From: Paramecium octaurelia
Lineage: Eukaryota; Ciliophora; Oligohymenophorea; Peniculida; Parameciidae
Assembly: GCA_905182995.1 (NCBI GenBank)
Contig: CAJJDP010000155.1
Location: 208,310-272,309 of the forward strand
DNA length: 64,000 nt
Direction: 5' to 3'
In this document: one piece after another, positions 1 through 11,980 of the stretch
Layout of the letters: every line of letters starts with the position of its first letter
How positions within the stretch are numbered: the first letter of the stretch is position 1
The notes under the pieces: model-generated
Told to the model about the DNA's origin: nothing
What the model saw: only the letters and a program-made list of their open reading frames with translations
The model's database searches: none
Position numbers and translations under genes: made by a program

Positions 1-980
1 TTGGTTAAGTAGATCAACACTTCATAATGCTAATAGAACACAACAATAAAACTGAAGTCATGGGAATCAAAATTATTGTGGATGGCTACACTTTGCCTGG
101 AAGGAAAACCTTCAAAGGAAAGTGCAGAATACAAGGTTTCCCTAACTCTGATGGAAATATAAATTGTTTTAAATTTGCAAAACCAAAGGCAGACCCTGAT
201 TCTACCAACATTTTTAAACGAAATCTTTATAGACCCCCATGGGATCTAGAATAAAATGATATGCGTAATTACACTGGAGGTCCAGGAGAGATTATTGTCA
301 AGATCTATGAAACTGTTTAGAAATAGAATAAGTATTATAACTCTGGTGGGTGTGATTATAGAACAAATGAACCTATGTTTGTGGAGGTTACAAAAAATGA
401 TAATAAGGAAGCTGAAGATCAATGTTTGGGAATTGCAATTGGGAATGTTATTGAAATCCAGCCAAGACCATATAAAGAGGAACGGAGATACAGAGATATT
501 ATCAAATATGACTGCATTGTGTAATCATTTAGAGTTATTTATATGGATTCCTCCTCTTTAGTGTCAAAAGGATTTATTCAATTGTCCTGTCACACTCATA
601 TCAGATATTTGACTGAGGAGTATTTCTTGGATAATGAACCAGCCATGATTTAAGTATTGTAGACGTTGATAGAGAGTGGACAGAAGGATAAGGAAGAAAA
701 TGAAATCTTTTAAGAAGCTAAAATATTGGTGGAACGTTTGGATTACTATTTTCAAGGAGAATTATTAAATATTTTTATGAGCAAGGAGAATCAAGAGTAG
801 TTCCAACTAAATGCTGCATTGAGGATTTAGTACATTGAGGGTGAACTAATTAAATTTATGAATGGATGGCCAGAGTTCTTCACAAATCTAGACACCAAGA
901 TGTTTGGTATTAAACAAAGATTTAATTAACAGATTTATTTAGAAACAATTGAAAATCAGATACACATTGAGCTAATATGA
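1..980 (+). CDS. Unknown protein, 5' end outside window
   Basis: With TAA/TAG read as Gln, one frame is open from the window edge to a TGA at 978-980, giving about 326 visible residues and no intron. An internal ATG lies at 27, but the frame is already open upstream, so the true start is outside. The first part is basic with aromatic and proline residues (a KFAKPKADPDS stretch, then RPPWDLEQ). The middle has a cysteine/histidine cluster (CHTHIRYLTEEYF) and the C-terminal third is Glu/Gln-rich and probably helical. I recognise no family. The gene is convergent with the TOG gene, and only 38 bases separate the two stop codons, typical of a compact Paramecium macronuclear genome. Confidence 0.8.
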
Positions 981-1018
981 TGAGTAAATTTAATTAACAT
1001 TATAATAAATAATAATAT

Positions 1019-4000
1019 TCATTTTAATAACTTCAAATGAGCAACATCGTTTGGACATGTAGAAACCAATGCTTAAAATAGTTTCTAGGATGCTATTTTA
1101 ATGTCTGGCTTCTATTCTTCTTGCAACTTCTTAGCCAAAGGAACAAGGTGTTTCACTACTAATTAAGGTCGCTCATCATAAAATTATTATACAAAATCTA
1201 ATCCTAATATTGTAAATTACTTGCTAGCATTGTTATGGCTATGCCTTTAGATTTGGCTGGACCATACAATATGAGATGTTAGATTTAAGGTAATGAATAC
1301 TGAATGTCAATTTGTATCATGAGTTCGTGAAATAGGGATTCAGCTGATTGTCTTACTTAATTATTTGTGGACGAGACAGCTTTAAATACTCCATTCCATA
1401 TATTAACATAGTTATTTTATATAGGAAGCTAATAAATAGTATTTAAAATAAAATACTTTAAGTGGTTCAACTAATTGGATGAACTATTCGCAAGTATACA
1501 ACGCTATGTTTTTATTTCCATCATCGACTAATTTACATAGGAGATCCAAAAACTTATTGGAGTATTTATGACCATTCAAAGCTTAAGCCTCTTTTTTTGC
1601 GAAATTGCAAAGCCAATCAATAGCCTCCTTTTTTTGTTTCCAATCTTTGCCCATTTCTGCCTAATTCATATAGTTTGGCATCTATTCAAAATCAGCTGAC
1701 AACTTTTTATTGTTAGGAGTTCTATTTCTTAATTCTGGTGTTCTAGCTTCTTTTGTTTAAGTAGCGCCAAACCTTCTAAATTCAGAGGTTGTTGTAGATT
1801 CACCATTAATGATTGTCAGAATTCTTTTGCATTCTCCCTCAGGTGCCAATTTGATGATCAATGATTCTAGTTCCCTTTTATCAATTTAACTTATTAAGCT
1901 AAGCAACCCTTCTTTAGCAATTTATCTTACTTCTTAACCTTGATCGCAAACATATACACACAGAATTTGAAGCATTTTTTCAAAATAGTATTTGCTGGGA
2001 TCCAATAAATTATTCAATGCGTAACAGATATTCACCTTAACAGCTATTGATTTGCTCTAATAAACTTATGTAATGAGAGAAATAGATTTTTATTCACTGC
2101 AATTTTATAATAAAGAGATAGTTGATTTTCTAACTTCTTCACTTATAAATGTATTGAGATCGATAGCTTTCTTTATTAATTTTTATAGAGCTTAATCCAG
2201 CACACAATCCAAGTCTTTTTTATAAATATCACTCAGTTCTTACAGAGATATCAAAGCATTTTTAGACACTCCACTCCTTAGGTTTTCAATTTATTTGACC
2301 ATTTCTTATAAGATTTATGGGAAATTGACCGATTTTCTGAGTAATTCAGTATTGTGTTTTGCCAACCTTCTTAGATTGTTGAGGGCTTCAAACTACCTAT
2401 TCCAATCATCATATCTTAATTCATTCAGCAAGGTCTTAAGGACAGATTCTGGTTGATCTAATGGCAAGACTTCATCCAAATAAATTGGCTAGAATGTTTT
2501 ATCTGCTTCAGTCTTTGGTTTTCTTTGGAAAGGCTTGGTGTAAGTTAGACCAGTGTCTTGATCTGGAATGTCTTATTATGGATTTTTAACTATTCTAAAC
2601 GGTTTGCTTTGTTAAGTGGCTGGTGGCTGATTATATTCCTGCTGTTATTGAGCATTTCTGAACTCAATGCTGGAAGATTGAGGGTGAGATTCAGCTTTTT
2701 GTGCACTTCTCTATTATTTTTGGGGCTGAGAAATGATGGTAGGCACATATCCTTATTATTGGGATTGGAAAATGGGTATGTCAAATTATTACTAATGCTT
2801 AGGTTCAGGTAAAGATTGTGTATATTGTTCCTTTGGGTCTCTTTGTTCTTTTTTGAATCGCAATTGTGGGAGATCAGATTTGTTAGAAGATGCGGTGCTA
2901 ACATCGATTTAGTTAAAGAGATCCTCAGTGATACAGAGCTATGAGAACACTCGCTTGGTCAAAGGCTGATTGATTGTGGCCAACTGAGTAAGGGTGTCGA
3001 TGGCTTTAGAGCGCAGTTTCTATTTCTGGTCCTCGAGGAAAGGAGCCACTTCTTTGATGGCCAACTCGAGGTGTTGTGAAAGCTGCATATTGAGGAATCA
3101 GGTTACCAGCATCTTATTTCTTTGGACCAAGTCAATTAGAAGATCTAAGCATTCTTCTTTGTAAAAAGAATTCTTGTTTGGCAACTACAAGATTTGAATC
3201 AGTAATTCTCCATCTCCAATTTTCTACAAATACATCACCAACACTTATCTAACAGCAGTCCTGATCGCTGATTTCGAATCCCCTAGCTTAGTGTATATAT
3301 TAACTATGTTGCTACTCTTCACTATGTTAAACTACAAACATCTTTGCATAATCTATAGAGTAGTTAACACTATATTGAAGTTATGATCATTAACTAAATT
3401 TACAATATGTTCAAACAAGACCTCCACTTATAAAGGAGTCAAGACTACATCTTACAGTTCCTCATATATTCTTTGTATTGCTTCAGCTCTCATCTGCCAC
3501 TATGTATCTTTCAAGTCTTCCAACTTGTCGAATGGCAATCCATTAGGTGTGGGCTCTCTCAATCTGATCTCTTGTCTCATCTAATTGGTTTCCTTCATCT
3601 ATTCTACAAAATGCTCCACTTGAGATTGAATTCCCATTGGCAATTATGCATGACATTACTTATATTAATTCAAACTAATCAAAGTTATCAAAGTCTAGAA
3701 ATATAAACATATTCATACCTATTCTGTGGCCTTACAAACTGCTATGTTACAATCGCACAACTTCCCTAACAACATCTCCACCATATTCTTAACCATTCCA
3801 CTCCCAGGCTCCAAATGCTATCCTTCTGATAAAAACAGCGATTGCAATGAATTCACATTCTTCTATCTCACCACCCACTTATATTATATACTAAAAAATT
3901 CTTACATTAGGGTGAATTAGACCTCTACTAAGCATTGCAGTAAGGACACCATCAAAACTCTCGTTAAAACGAATGTACGCCTGGAAAAGCTAATGGGATG

Positions 4001-4197
4001 CCTTCCTTAGATTCGGCTATTAATTATCCATCAATATCTTATACCAATTGATCTCCAAGGTTCTCTGACACCCTTGGAAAGCATCGTATTATCTCTTTCT
4101 TATCCAAGAACTCATTCAACTGTAAAGTGGCATTGTAAAACAATTCACTCGAATGAGTACCATTGCTGCAAAATAGCTGGATTAATTCGTTTAACAT
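1019..4197 (-). CDS. TOG-array microtubule-binding protein (TOGARAM/crescerin-like)
   Basis: About 1010 residues after removing six small introns; the coding length is then a multiple of three. Four introns are clear at 3695-3718, 3083-3106, 1429-1456 and 1198-1220. Two near 3960 and 3890 (about 19 and 28 nt) are less exact. Several helical-repeat blocks begin with a Trp/Lys motif followed by HEAT-like helices: LKDTQWQMRAEAI, LRYDDWNRQFEAL with LRSGVSKNA, and a C-terminal GKDWKQKKEAIDWL. This pattern is that of TOG domains, which bind tubulin; the order and the arginine/serine loop resemble TOGARAM1/crescerin, a ciliary microtubule regulator, more than XMAP215. CLASP is the main alternative. 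The start at 4197 is the first ATG of the open frame. Role in cilia is inferred from family only. Confidence 0.82.
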
Positions 4198-4426
4198 ATT
4201 ATATTTAAAAAATTATAATAATGCTCAGAATTAAAATACTGTCATAGAATAAACCAATTATCTCTAAAATACACTTATTCATCTTATCTTTGCAATCAAA
4301 TTTCTTTTACTATTAATCAATCAAATTCGATTTAAAACTTGAATCAATATAAAATCTTATTTGATTTAATATTTTCTCTAAGAATATTCATTAATGATGT
4401 AAGATTCTGTTAAATAATTGTATTTT

Positions 4427-5248
4427 TCACATAATAATTATCACCATTAATTCAATAATCATAGTTACTATGAGACCTTGACAAGGGACACAACTTCCTT
4501 TACTAGATTTGCTATTACTCCAATGGTAAGTCCTTGCACTATTACCATAACAGTCATCAACATTCAAGTCACTGGGATTGGCTTCTCTACACACTCCATT
4601 TTTAGTATCCCATTCACACGGAATAAAATTATTTAAATATGGACCTATGGTTGGAACACCAAAATCACATTAAGATTCCATTGTGTGTTTTGCACATGTC
4701 ATATCTCTACACATGTAGGTGAGAGAATCAAAATAGCAAACATATGGTAAACATGACTTTGTTGTATTAGTCCACAATTCAGTACATGTTTAAAGAATGA
4801 TACATTTCTGTTCTTTCCACATACACTTGCCATCTGGGGAAAAATAGTCATTACAAGTGTCTGGATCTGTAATATCCGAACAAGCCTATTGATATTACAT
4901 GGGTAAACAATTAATTCCATTTGAAGCAGGACAGTAGATATTGGCTGAAATACATTCAGATTGGTCTTTGCCTGGAATTGCCTGACAGGATGTAAAATCA
5001 TGGCACTATTTATCAAACCAATAACATCTATTTGATGACCAATTGCAATGATTTGACCACTCGATGTCAGAACATGCCACATCAACACACTAATTTTTCC
5101 GTGTATTCCAAGAACAATCTGAAAAGCCACTAAAACAGTCATTTGAATAAATCAATTCTGAGCATTTGCAACTGTTACTAATGTTCAAATTTGTTGATTT
5201 TATCAATATGACTGTACTAATTATCAAGATAGTTGTTTGTAAATGCAT
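4427..5248 (-). CDS. Secreted cysteine-rich surface-antigen-like protein
   Basis: A single open frame of 273 residues without introns. The N-terminus is hydrophobic (about residues 5-18, rich in Thr/Ile/Leu), a likely signal peptide. The mature part has about 28 cysteines spaced as C-x(5-10)-C with Trp near many of them (CSW, CNW, CYW, CMW, CEW). That is the texture of Paramecium surface antigens and related secreted proteins, though it is far shorter than the large immobilisation antigens. The last 16 residues are hydrophobic and could be a GPI-attachment signal or a membrane segment. It is 178 bases from the start of the TOG gene... measured from 4427 to 4197 the spacer is 229 bases. The exact family is not established. 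Confidence 0.75.
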
Positions 5249-5294
5249 AATTAATAATTGTTAATGACAAATTTAATTTCGAAAATTCTTATAT

Positions 5295-6380
5295 TCAAAT
5301 TTAATCTAATATATAATTTTTTTTAAATTTCCATATTGTGGAAGTTAATATTATAAACTTTTAATTTATTAATAGAAAGTTTAAATAAGAGTTTTGAAGG
5401 TAGATGTAAAAATGATTATAAACTATTACAATACAATAATATATTTTATAGATATTCAAAAATTATTATTTCAAAAACGCACTACTATTGTTAAGAAGGA
5501 ATTGCATAGATGATCTTCTTTCAAATTGCCTTCTTAATCTAATTAATTTTTAATTCTAAAGTTTGATTTTAAATTAATTATATTCTTCTTGGATATATAT
5601 ATTTTAAAGCCCTAAAACTATAATTCTACTCAAAGAATTTTGTAAAAGCTTTCTAATCTCTGTTATCATTGTACTCTCATTATGTTAAAATTCTTATTAA
5701 TGGATTAATTTATTATCCTCTGCTGGTTTTCTATTTTAGGTATCTGGTATTTGTTGCAAGCATTCTTCATTGCTATAAAACATATGGATACTTTCTATAA
5801 TTGAACAATAATATCCCAAAAATTGCATAAAGTTATTTTTAATTATATGTTGTACAATTCCATAATTTTTAATTACTTCTATTATTTGTCCTATTCAATT
5901 AATTTTTGAACTTTCTCCTTTTCAAACATTCATTTTCTCTTATTCCTTTCTATTATTCAAAAGATAAATTTCAAATTTGACTTAATGAATTTATTAGTTT
6001 TCATTCTTTTAAAAAGGGATTCCTTAAGACTTTCTATTGATTGACATATTTTCCAATTCACTGCAGATCTGCTCTCATCATTCAGGAGTATTATTTTTTA
6101 ACTGTTAATTCAGCGTCTTAGTTTTAAAATTACTATCAGATTAATATTTAGTTTCTTGAATATCTACTACTTCATTTTAGGAATAGTTATGATGATGATC
6201 TTATTGGTGAAAATGTTTTTTTTAGAATTATTAGGCTACGATTTTGTAATTTTCTTCCGATACTTCCTTAAGAATAATTAGAATTATTGTAATTTTTTCT
6301 TAGCTTTACCCAGATAATAAAGCACTTTTTATAAAGGGATGACTTTAAAGCCCTTTTAATACATAGCCTTGAAAACGCAT
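5295..6380 (-). pseudogene. Unknown gene with three in-frame TGAs and no frameshift
   Basis: From ATG at 6380 (MRFQGYVLKG) the same frame runs 361 codons to a TGA at 5295-5297. It is interrupted only by TGAs at 6078-6080 and 6075-6077 (adjacent) and at 5922-5924. A 21-nt intron-like segment (5891-5911, GT...TAG) keeps the frame. The coding character on both sides is strong: a His/Gln-rich stretch, then SELENMSINRK, then NYGIVQHIIKN and a basic RLRRQFERRSS. I recognise no family. It could be a recent pseudogene, two genes with missed introns, or a case of TGA readthrough. The last 50 codons are low-complexity and may be past the true end. Confidence 0.5.
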
Positions 6381-6421
6381 TAAGTTAACATATTTTATTT
6401 GATATATAACATTATATTTAT

Positions 6422-6988
6422 TCATTCTTTTTCATTTTTTAATTATTCGACAATTTCCTCTTCCAAATTTTAAGTGTCAGAATTTCCATCCATTATTGTT
6501 TTTTACTTTTATTCAATATAGTTAATTACCTTTATACATTTGCTTAGATAGGCATATATTTAATCTTCATTCCAAATAGAGAATTGTATAAACAGTTGTT
6601 CTTTGAAACCCTGCATATTTTCTTGTAATTTTTCGAGTTTGTCAACCATTGTACTTATTAGTTTTATTTCTTTTTCTTCTTTACCTTCTTTATCTTTAAT
6701 AGTAAATTTAAAGTGATCCCATGTAATATCATCTTTATCTTATTATACTTATTATTCTGTTTATGGTTGTGAGGTGTCTCCTTTTTACTATTGTTCAGCC
6801 TTAAAAATTTTAAATATGCTTAAGTCACTATATTAATTTATGAAATTGGCTATGGCACATGTCAGATCATAATTAATATGGAAGTACATTTTAACTAATG
6901 GATATAAACAAATTATTTAATGGGATTCAAGTACTGAGTGGTATTTTTTTATGTATTTAATTTCTATGGATTTAATTTTTTCGCTCAT
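6422..6988 (-). CDS. Unknown charged, partly coiled-coil protein
   Basis: An intronless frame of 188 residues from ATG at 6988 to TGA at 6422-6424. It starts MSEKIKSIEI; a short Leu/Tyr-rich section is followed by a Gln-rich linker, a Lys/Glu-rich stretch (KEGKEEKEIK) and a helix with heptad-like Leu/Met spacing (TMVDKLEKLQENM). The tail is acidic. No signal peptide or membrane segment. It lies 42 bases upstream of the start of the TGA-containing gene at 6380 and on the same strand. No family recognised; function unknown. Confidence 0.68.
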
Positions 6989-7374
6989 TTTATTAAAATG
7001 ATTAGAATCCTTATAACCCTTTAAATTATTCTGCCCTATTGAAATTCATGACTTGAATCGTATATATACAAACCGTATTGAACTCAAGATAAATATGTTT
7101 GCATCTAATAAATCAAGATAGATCAAATTAAACCTAGAGGTTTGTTTAATTTAATACTCTTGAACATACATTCAATCGTACATATGTGAAACTTTTTAAA
7201 ATTATGAATTTAATTGTATGAAGTAATAAAACTAAGGAAACTCATAATAAAGCCCATTTTAACGAAATAGATATTAAATTATCTGATAAATAAAACAACT
7301 AGAATCTAATTTAATAATAAGTTAACATCAAAAAATAAAAAGATCATTTTAGTTGATTTCATTAAATTGAATAT
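6989..7374. other. Intergenic, no gene seen
   Basis: AT-rich spacer between the fluoride-channel gene and the small charged-protein gene. I see no sustained coding frame in it and no recognisable motif. Confidence 0.5.
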
Positions 7375-8163
7375 TCAAGGTAAATATTGGTATATAACTA
7401 ATCCAATATAAACACTCAAAAATATAGAAATCCAATAATACATAAATCTTAGTTCAATTGATTACATTATGCAAATTTCTTTTATCCATGTTGATACTGT
7501 TGAGAGACTACCACAAAACCCTTTTAGTACAGAATTTATAATCATCTTGCCATTATCATCATAATGGATTTTCTAAATCAAGAGTGCTTCAGCTATCCAA
7601 ACTGCAAATAAATTGCACATTAAAGTACCAAATGGGAACTCTTTATGATTCAATTTGCTAATATAAAATCTTAAAATTGCTCCAAAAGGTGATAATAATG
7701 CAGTTACAATCATACTCCATCTTTGAAATAGTACTTAAAATATTATCAACTTTAGAAATGCTAAATATATTAATTTTTGATGGAATGGAAATTTGAATTC
7801 GATTTCAGCGTTCTAGCCAAGTTTGAATCCAGAATATGCAACCGTGCTTCCAATAAATATATTAATTATGCAATTATACCATTGTTCTGAATTAGCTAAT
7901 TCAATGACACCTATAATCCAAGATGAAAAAGTAGTTAAACATCCACAAAATCCTGTGCTGATAGCTAAATGAGAACTGAAATCTCTGTTTTTATACCTTT
8001 CATTATAAAATCCAATCACAAAGGATCCAATAAAATTGTCAAATATATCCATAGGTATTGTTTATTCTGTAAGTATGTTGCCAACTATCGATACAATTTC
8101 TAATCTCATGCTTACTCCAATATAAGCCCCTATGGATAAAAATAAAAAATTTTAGTTATCCAT
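7375..8163 (-). CDS. Two-domain fluoride channel (FEX/Fluc, CrcB family)
   Basis: Intronless, 262 residues, ATG at 8163 to TGA at 7375. It exports fluoride passively across a membrane. Eukaryotic FEX proteins fuse two Fluc halves into one chain, and both halves are visible here. Half one has GAYIGVSMR (about 12-20), NFIGSFVIG (about 43-51) and the family signature GFCGCLTTFSSW (about 71-82). Half two has SPFGAILRFYISK, PFGTLMCNLFAVW and a weaker signature GFCGSLSTVSTW. Both retain the Thr/Ser run and the aromatic that shape the pore. Each half has about four hydrophobic segments, joined by a polar linker and a central helix. Second-half Phe to Val in the TFS motif fits the degenerate half known in yeast FEX. 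Identification is confident; substrate is by family. Confidence 0.9.
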
Positions 8164-8509
8164 TATTGTTTTGAGTTAATTTAATGATAATTTAAGAAAG
8201 GGTAAACAAGTAAAAAAGAATAAAATCTACTTTGGCCTTGACATACATGAATAATATATTCAATGAAAGGTTGAGCAATCCAGAAATGAAACTACAGAAG
8301 GATCAATTCAATTACTTTTTAATGGTTTAGTCTAAGAGTATATTTTTTAAAGTATGATATAGGTTATTATTTATAATGAATTTTAAATATGAATGTTTGA
8401 TAAATACATGAATGGAAATATAATATATGAAATCATGAATATTATGGAAGTGAAAAAAAGCCAGCATAACACAAATAATAGAAATACTTATGATGTATTT
8501 ATTGATATT
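8164..8509. other. Intergenic, with a short open stretch
   Basis: Spacer between Lifeguard and FEX genes. A + strand ATG at about 8249 opens about 35 plausible codons (MNNIFNERLS...) before a GTATGA that could be an intron start. I could not extend it into a gene, so I treat the stretch as noncoding or a fragment. Confidence 0.35.
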
Positions 8510-9629
8510 TCATTTTTTTCCAAACAATATCATCAGAATCTGCAATATTCTCAAGAATAATATTATGATATCGATGTAAATGAACATAGTTCCGATCACA
8601 TAATCATCAATACTTAATTGATGAGACTAAATATATTATGATCATGTTACCTTTCCTCCAATAATCAATTGAGTATCATAAATTAGGTAGAAACCATAAA
8701 GGACTACGGATAAGGAACATAATAAGAGCCATAAGATGATATTAAAAAAGAAAATGGCAAAGATGAAGAGGATAAACATTATAGAGGCCAGAATGAATAA
8801 AGCACCTCCTAATCACTATTTTTCTAATAAATACCTGCCATAGTAAAATCTGTTTTTGTTCTGCATGCATAGACAGTTAACGAAGCAGTGACTGCAAATG
8901 TCATAAGTGCAGCAATCAAGATCAAGGTTCCACCATTTTCAAAAGCATCCTTACAAACTGCACATGAACCAGCAACAACAAATGAAAAGCTAATTGTAAA
9001 TATTGTTAAGGCAATATAATTATTGGGAACCTTTTTGTTTATATTATATATTGTGTACTTTTCTTGCTACTTTTTTACAGCAAAAAATAGCGATTTCAGT
9101 GATAAAGGCAACAGCAAACATACTCCAATAAAATGGTGTTGCTTAATAACTATATGGATTAATTAATAAATCTCTGAATCCTTATGAGAAACATGCAATA
9201 GCTACCATTAAAAATGTCACAAATAATTGAATGGTTAGTAAACTATAAACCTTAACAATAAATTTCTTTCTTTAATCAAACCCAACATTGCTTAAAAAGG
9301 ATTCTCCAAGATCATAATCAACCAAAGGGTTTTTTTCTAATTTTATTTTATAATTTACATTATTCATCTATCACAACATTATGTTGAGGTTGGGTCTATT
9401 GATAATAAGGCTATTGTTGGACAGGCTATTAAACTTATTGATATTAGTAATTAGGTTATTGGGATTGGTAATATTATTATTATGGTGGGTATTACTGTTA
9501 TTGTTATTAAGGATAGGGTTACTATTATTAGGAATATTACTAAGAGTACTATTAGGGATATTGCTAGGGGTATTATTATTAATTTTATTGAGGGTACTGA
9601 GGATTTGATTATTAGTATGGATTTGACAT
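8510..9629 (-). CDS. Lifeguard / Bax inhibitor-1 family (TMBIM) membrane protein
   Basis: About 339 residues after removing four introns (9337-9358, 9031-9058, 8809-8834, 8627-8650; 22, 28, 26, 24 nt). The first 90 residues are Pro/Gln/Tyr-rich (repeated YPQQ), as in GRINA/TMBIM3. The rest is seven hydrophobic segments beginning RKKFIVKVYSLLTIQLFVTF. The hallmark YDTQLIIGGK precedes SIDDYVIGTMFIYIDII and a C-terminal ILQILMILFGKK. Both are diagnostic of the Lifeguard branch, including the aspartates proposed to form the pH-sensing pair. Members sit in ER, Golgi or plasma membrane and act as calcium leak channels that restrain cell death; here this is family inference. The low-complexity N-terminus explains a long spurious Leu/Ile-rich frame on the other strand. 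Confidence 0.9.
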
Positions 9630-10857
9630 AAAATTCTATAATATTAATATTTAAACAACTTAATAAGTTATCTTAATAAATAATCGAAATTTTTATAAAT
9701 CCTTAATCTTACTTTCATCATTAAAATGTAAAAATTTGCAATTTTAAGTAAAAAAATTATTGATGCGCCTAATATTCTAAAGTTTTGAAAATAACAATAA
9801 TGTGTTAGTTAAGTCTTAGAGAGTAGACAATAATAAGAATTTTTCAGGAATTACTGCTAATCATTCTAAATAATTAATTCACAATTAAAATATATAAACA
9901 ACACTCAAAAAAGTAAATATTATATTCATACAGCTATCTATAATAAATATCTTAATAATTTTAAGTTATATAATTAACTCATTATAATTGGGCTTAATTT
10001 CTATGAAATAATTGAGAACTAAAGGGGATTACCAGTTGAGTACATAAAAAAATAATAATCATTTTGCATAGAATATTTCTGGGTGTCTTGTAAGAGATTT
10101 AATGCTTAAAATATAAAATTTTGGTTTCTGTATCAAATTAGAAAACAAACACTATAACAATAAGGATTTGCGATTAAGATAATAGAATTTGATAGATTAA
10201 AAAAGTGTTATTTAACTTATAAAATAAGTTGGCGTAGTAATCTAGCCATTCCAACTTAATAATTTTAATGAATTGGGATAAGATACTTTATAAATTAAAG
10301 TATGTTTTTGATTAATAAAAATTTTTTTAATTTTATATGCACTTATCATATGTGTATGTTTTGTATCTTTACAAATTTTCCTTGCAGGCTTCTGAATAAT
10401 GAATCATTAAATCTTGAAGCATTTAAACTTAATTTATTCTTCTTATACTGCTGCAAAAGCTTTAAAATATGATTAAAGACCTTTTTTCAGGTATCTGATG
10501 ATCATCAGAATAGGAAGATTTGATTAATTATATTACTTGTCATTATAGTAGTCTTTATTATAACCTAATAATAGGCAGAATCTAATGAGCCCAAGGCGCA
10601 TTTGGCTTATAAATTGAAACCACCATTCAAACCTGAATGAAATTTTATTATGAAAATTTTTAAAAATTTATTAGTTTATTATTAATGTCTAACCCTACAA
10701 TAAATATAACCTTTAAATTATAACGCTGCTAATCATTTAACTTTTGAAATTGATTATACAAAATAAATTTATTTTGGCTTTAAATAAATTTAAATCAAAA
10801 ATTTTTTGGAGAATCAGATTAATAATAATAATAATAATAATAATGATGAAAAATTAA
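9630..10857. other. Gene-poor stretch with one tail-like remnant
   Basis: No intact gene. On the + strand around 10495-10635 a frame reads DDHQNRKI, then TGA, then a strong membrane segment (LIILLVIIVVFIIT) and a polar tail ending PPFKPE and TGA. It looks like the end of a membrane protein gene whose upstream part cannot be followed. The rest is AT-rich sequence without a sustained frame. Confidence 0.4.
10820..10846. repeat. TAA microsatellite
   Basis: About eight uninterrupted AAT/TAA units followed by two ATG units. Simple repeat; no function inferred. Confidence 0.85.
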
Positions 10858-11194
10858 TCATTAACTGGGTTGATTCTATTGTTTAGCTTTTTTAAAGAAT
10901 GTTTCGCATTCTGTTTTTATCAATTTCTTGATTCTCGTTGCTAGTTTTTACATGGATTCTGGGATGGCCTTATGTACCTTTGAATAAAGGGTTTCGCGGT
11001 GTCCTGGACATACTCTTGGATCTTTTACGATTTTTCCAGCCAGTTGCCAGGTTCACCAAATAAGTGCTCTTCAAACATGTGTTAAGCAGTCATGTTTTCT
11101 AATGAGAAGAACATTACCTCCAGCTGTGTTTGAAGGGTTCAAAAACTTCATATCCAGGGATTCTTTTTATTACTTAGTTTTGTACTTCTCATCC
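10858..11194 (-). pseudogene. Truncated copy of a small paralogous family, upstream part lost in the gap
   Basis: Minus-strand coding runs out of the N gap as KQQKESLDMKFLNPSNTAG, across a 19-nt intron-like segment near 11085, then NMTAQHMFEEHLFGEPGNWLEK and AIPESMQKLATRIKK to a TGA at 10858. One frame change is needed near 10975. The core matches the broken gene at 16790-17430: both have N-M, a DHLYDEAGNW / EEHLFGEPGNW-type motif, then a KA...ES-Q-K helix. Family unknown to me. The frame change could be a missed intron, an assembly error next to the gap, or decay. Confidence 0.5.
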
Positions 11195-11980
11195 NNNNNN
11201 NNNNNNNNNNNNNNNNNNNNNNNNNNNNNNNNNNNNNNNNNNNNNNNNNNNNNNNNNNNNNNNNNNNNNNNNNNNNNNNNNNNNNNNNNNNNNNNNNNNN
11301 NNNNNNNNNNNNNNNNNNNNNNNNNNNNNNNNNNNNNNNNNNNNNNNNNNNNNNNNNNNNNNNNNNNNNNNNNNNNNNNNNNNNNNNNNNNNNNNNNNNN
11401 NNNNNNNNNNNNNNNNNNNNNNNNNNNNNNNNNNNNNNNNNNNNNNNNNNNNNNNNNNNNNNNNNNNNNNNNNNNNNNNNNNNNNNNNNNNNNNNNNNNN
11501 NNNNNNNNNNNNNNNNNNNNNNNNNNNNNNNNNNNNNNNNNNNNNNNNNNNNNNNNNNNNNNNNNNNNNNNNNNNNNNNNNNNNNNNNNNNNNNNNNNNN
11601 NNNNNNNNNNNNNNNNNNNNNNNNNNNNNNNNNNNNNNNNNNNNNNNNNNNNNNNNNNNNNNNNNNNNNNNNNNNNNNNNNNNNNNNNNNNNNNNNNNNN
11701 NNNNNNNNNNNNNNNNNNNNNNNNNNNNNNNNNNNNNNNNNNNNNNNNNNNNNNNNNNNNNNNNNNNNNNNNNNNNNNNNNNNNNNNNNNNNNNNNNNNN
11801 NNNNNNNNNNNNNNNNNNNNNNNNNNNNNNNNNNNNNNNNNNNNNNNNNNNNNNNNNNNNNNNNNNNNNNNNNNNNNNNNNNNNNNNNNNNNNNNNNNNN
11901 NNNNNNNNNNNNNNNNNNNNNNNNNNNNNNNNNNNNNNNNNNNNNNNNNNNNNNNNNNNNNNNNNNNNNNNNNNNNNNNN
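11195..11980. other. Assembly gap (786 N)
   Basis: Unbroken run of N. The gene on its left side reads straight into it, so at least the N-terminal part of that gene is missing from the assembly. Confidence 0.99.

Noticed and set aside
4699..5142. 147-codon minus-strand frame open under the standard code
   Set aside because: It lies one frame off the real cysteine-rich gene, which is continuous from signal peptide to stop when TAA and TAG are Gln.
9381..9608. Leu/Ile-rich plus-strand open frame that looks like a membrane peptide
   Set aside because: It is the antisense shadow of the Pro/Gln/Tyr-rich N-terminus of the Lifeguard gene.
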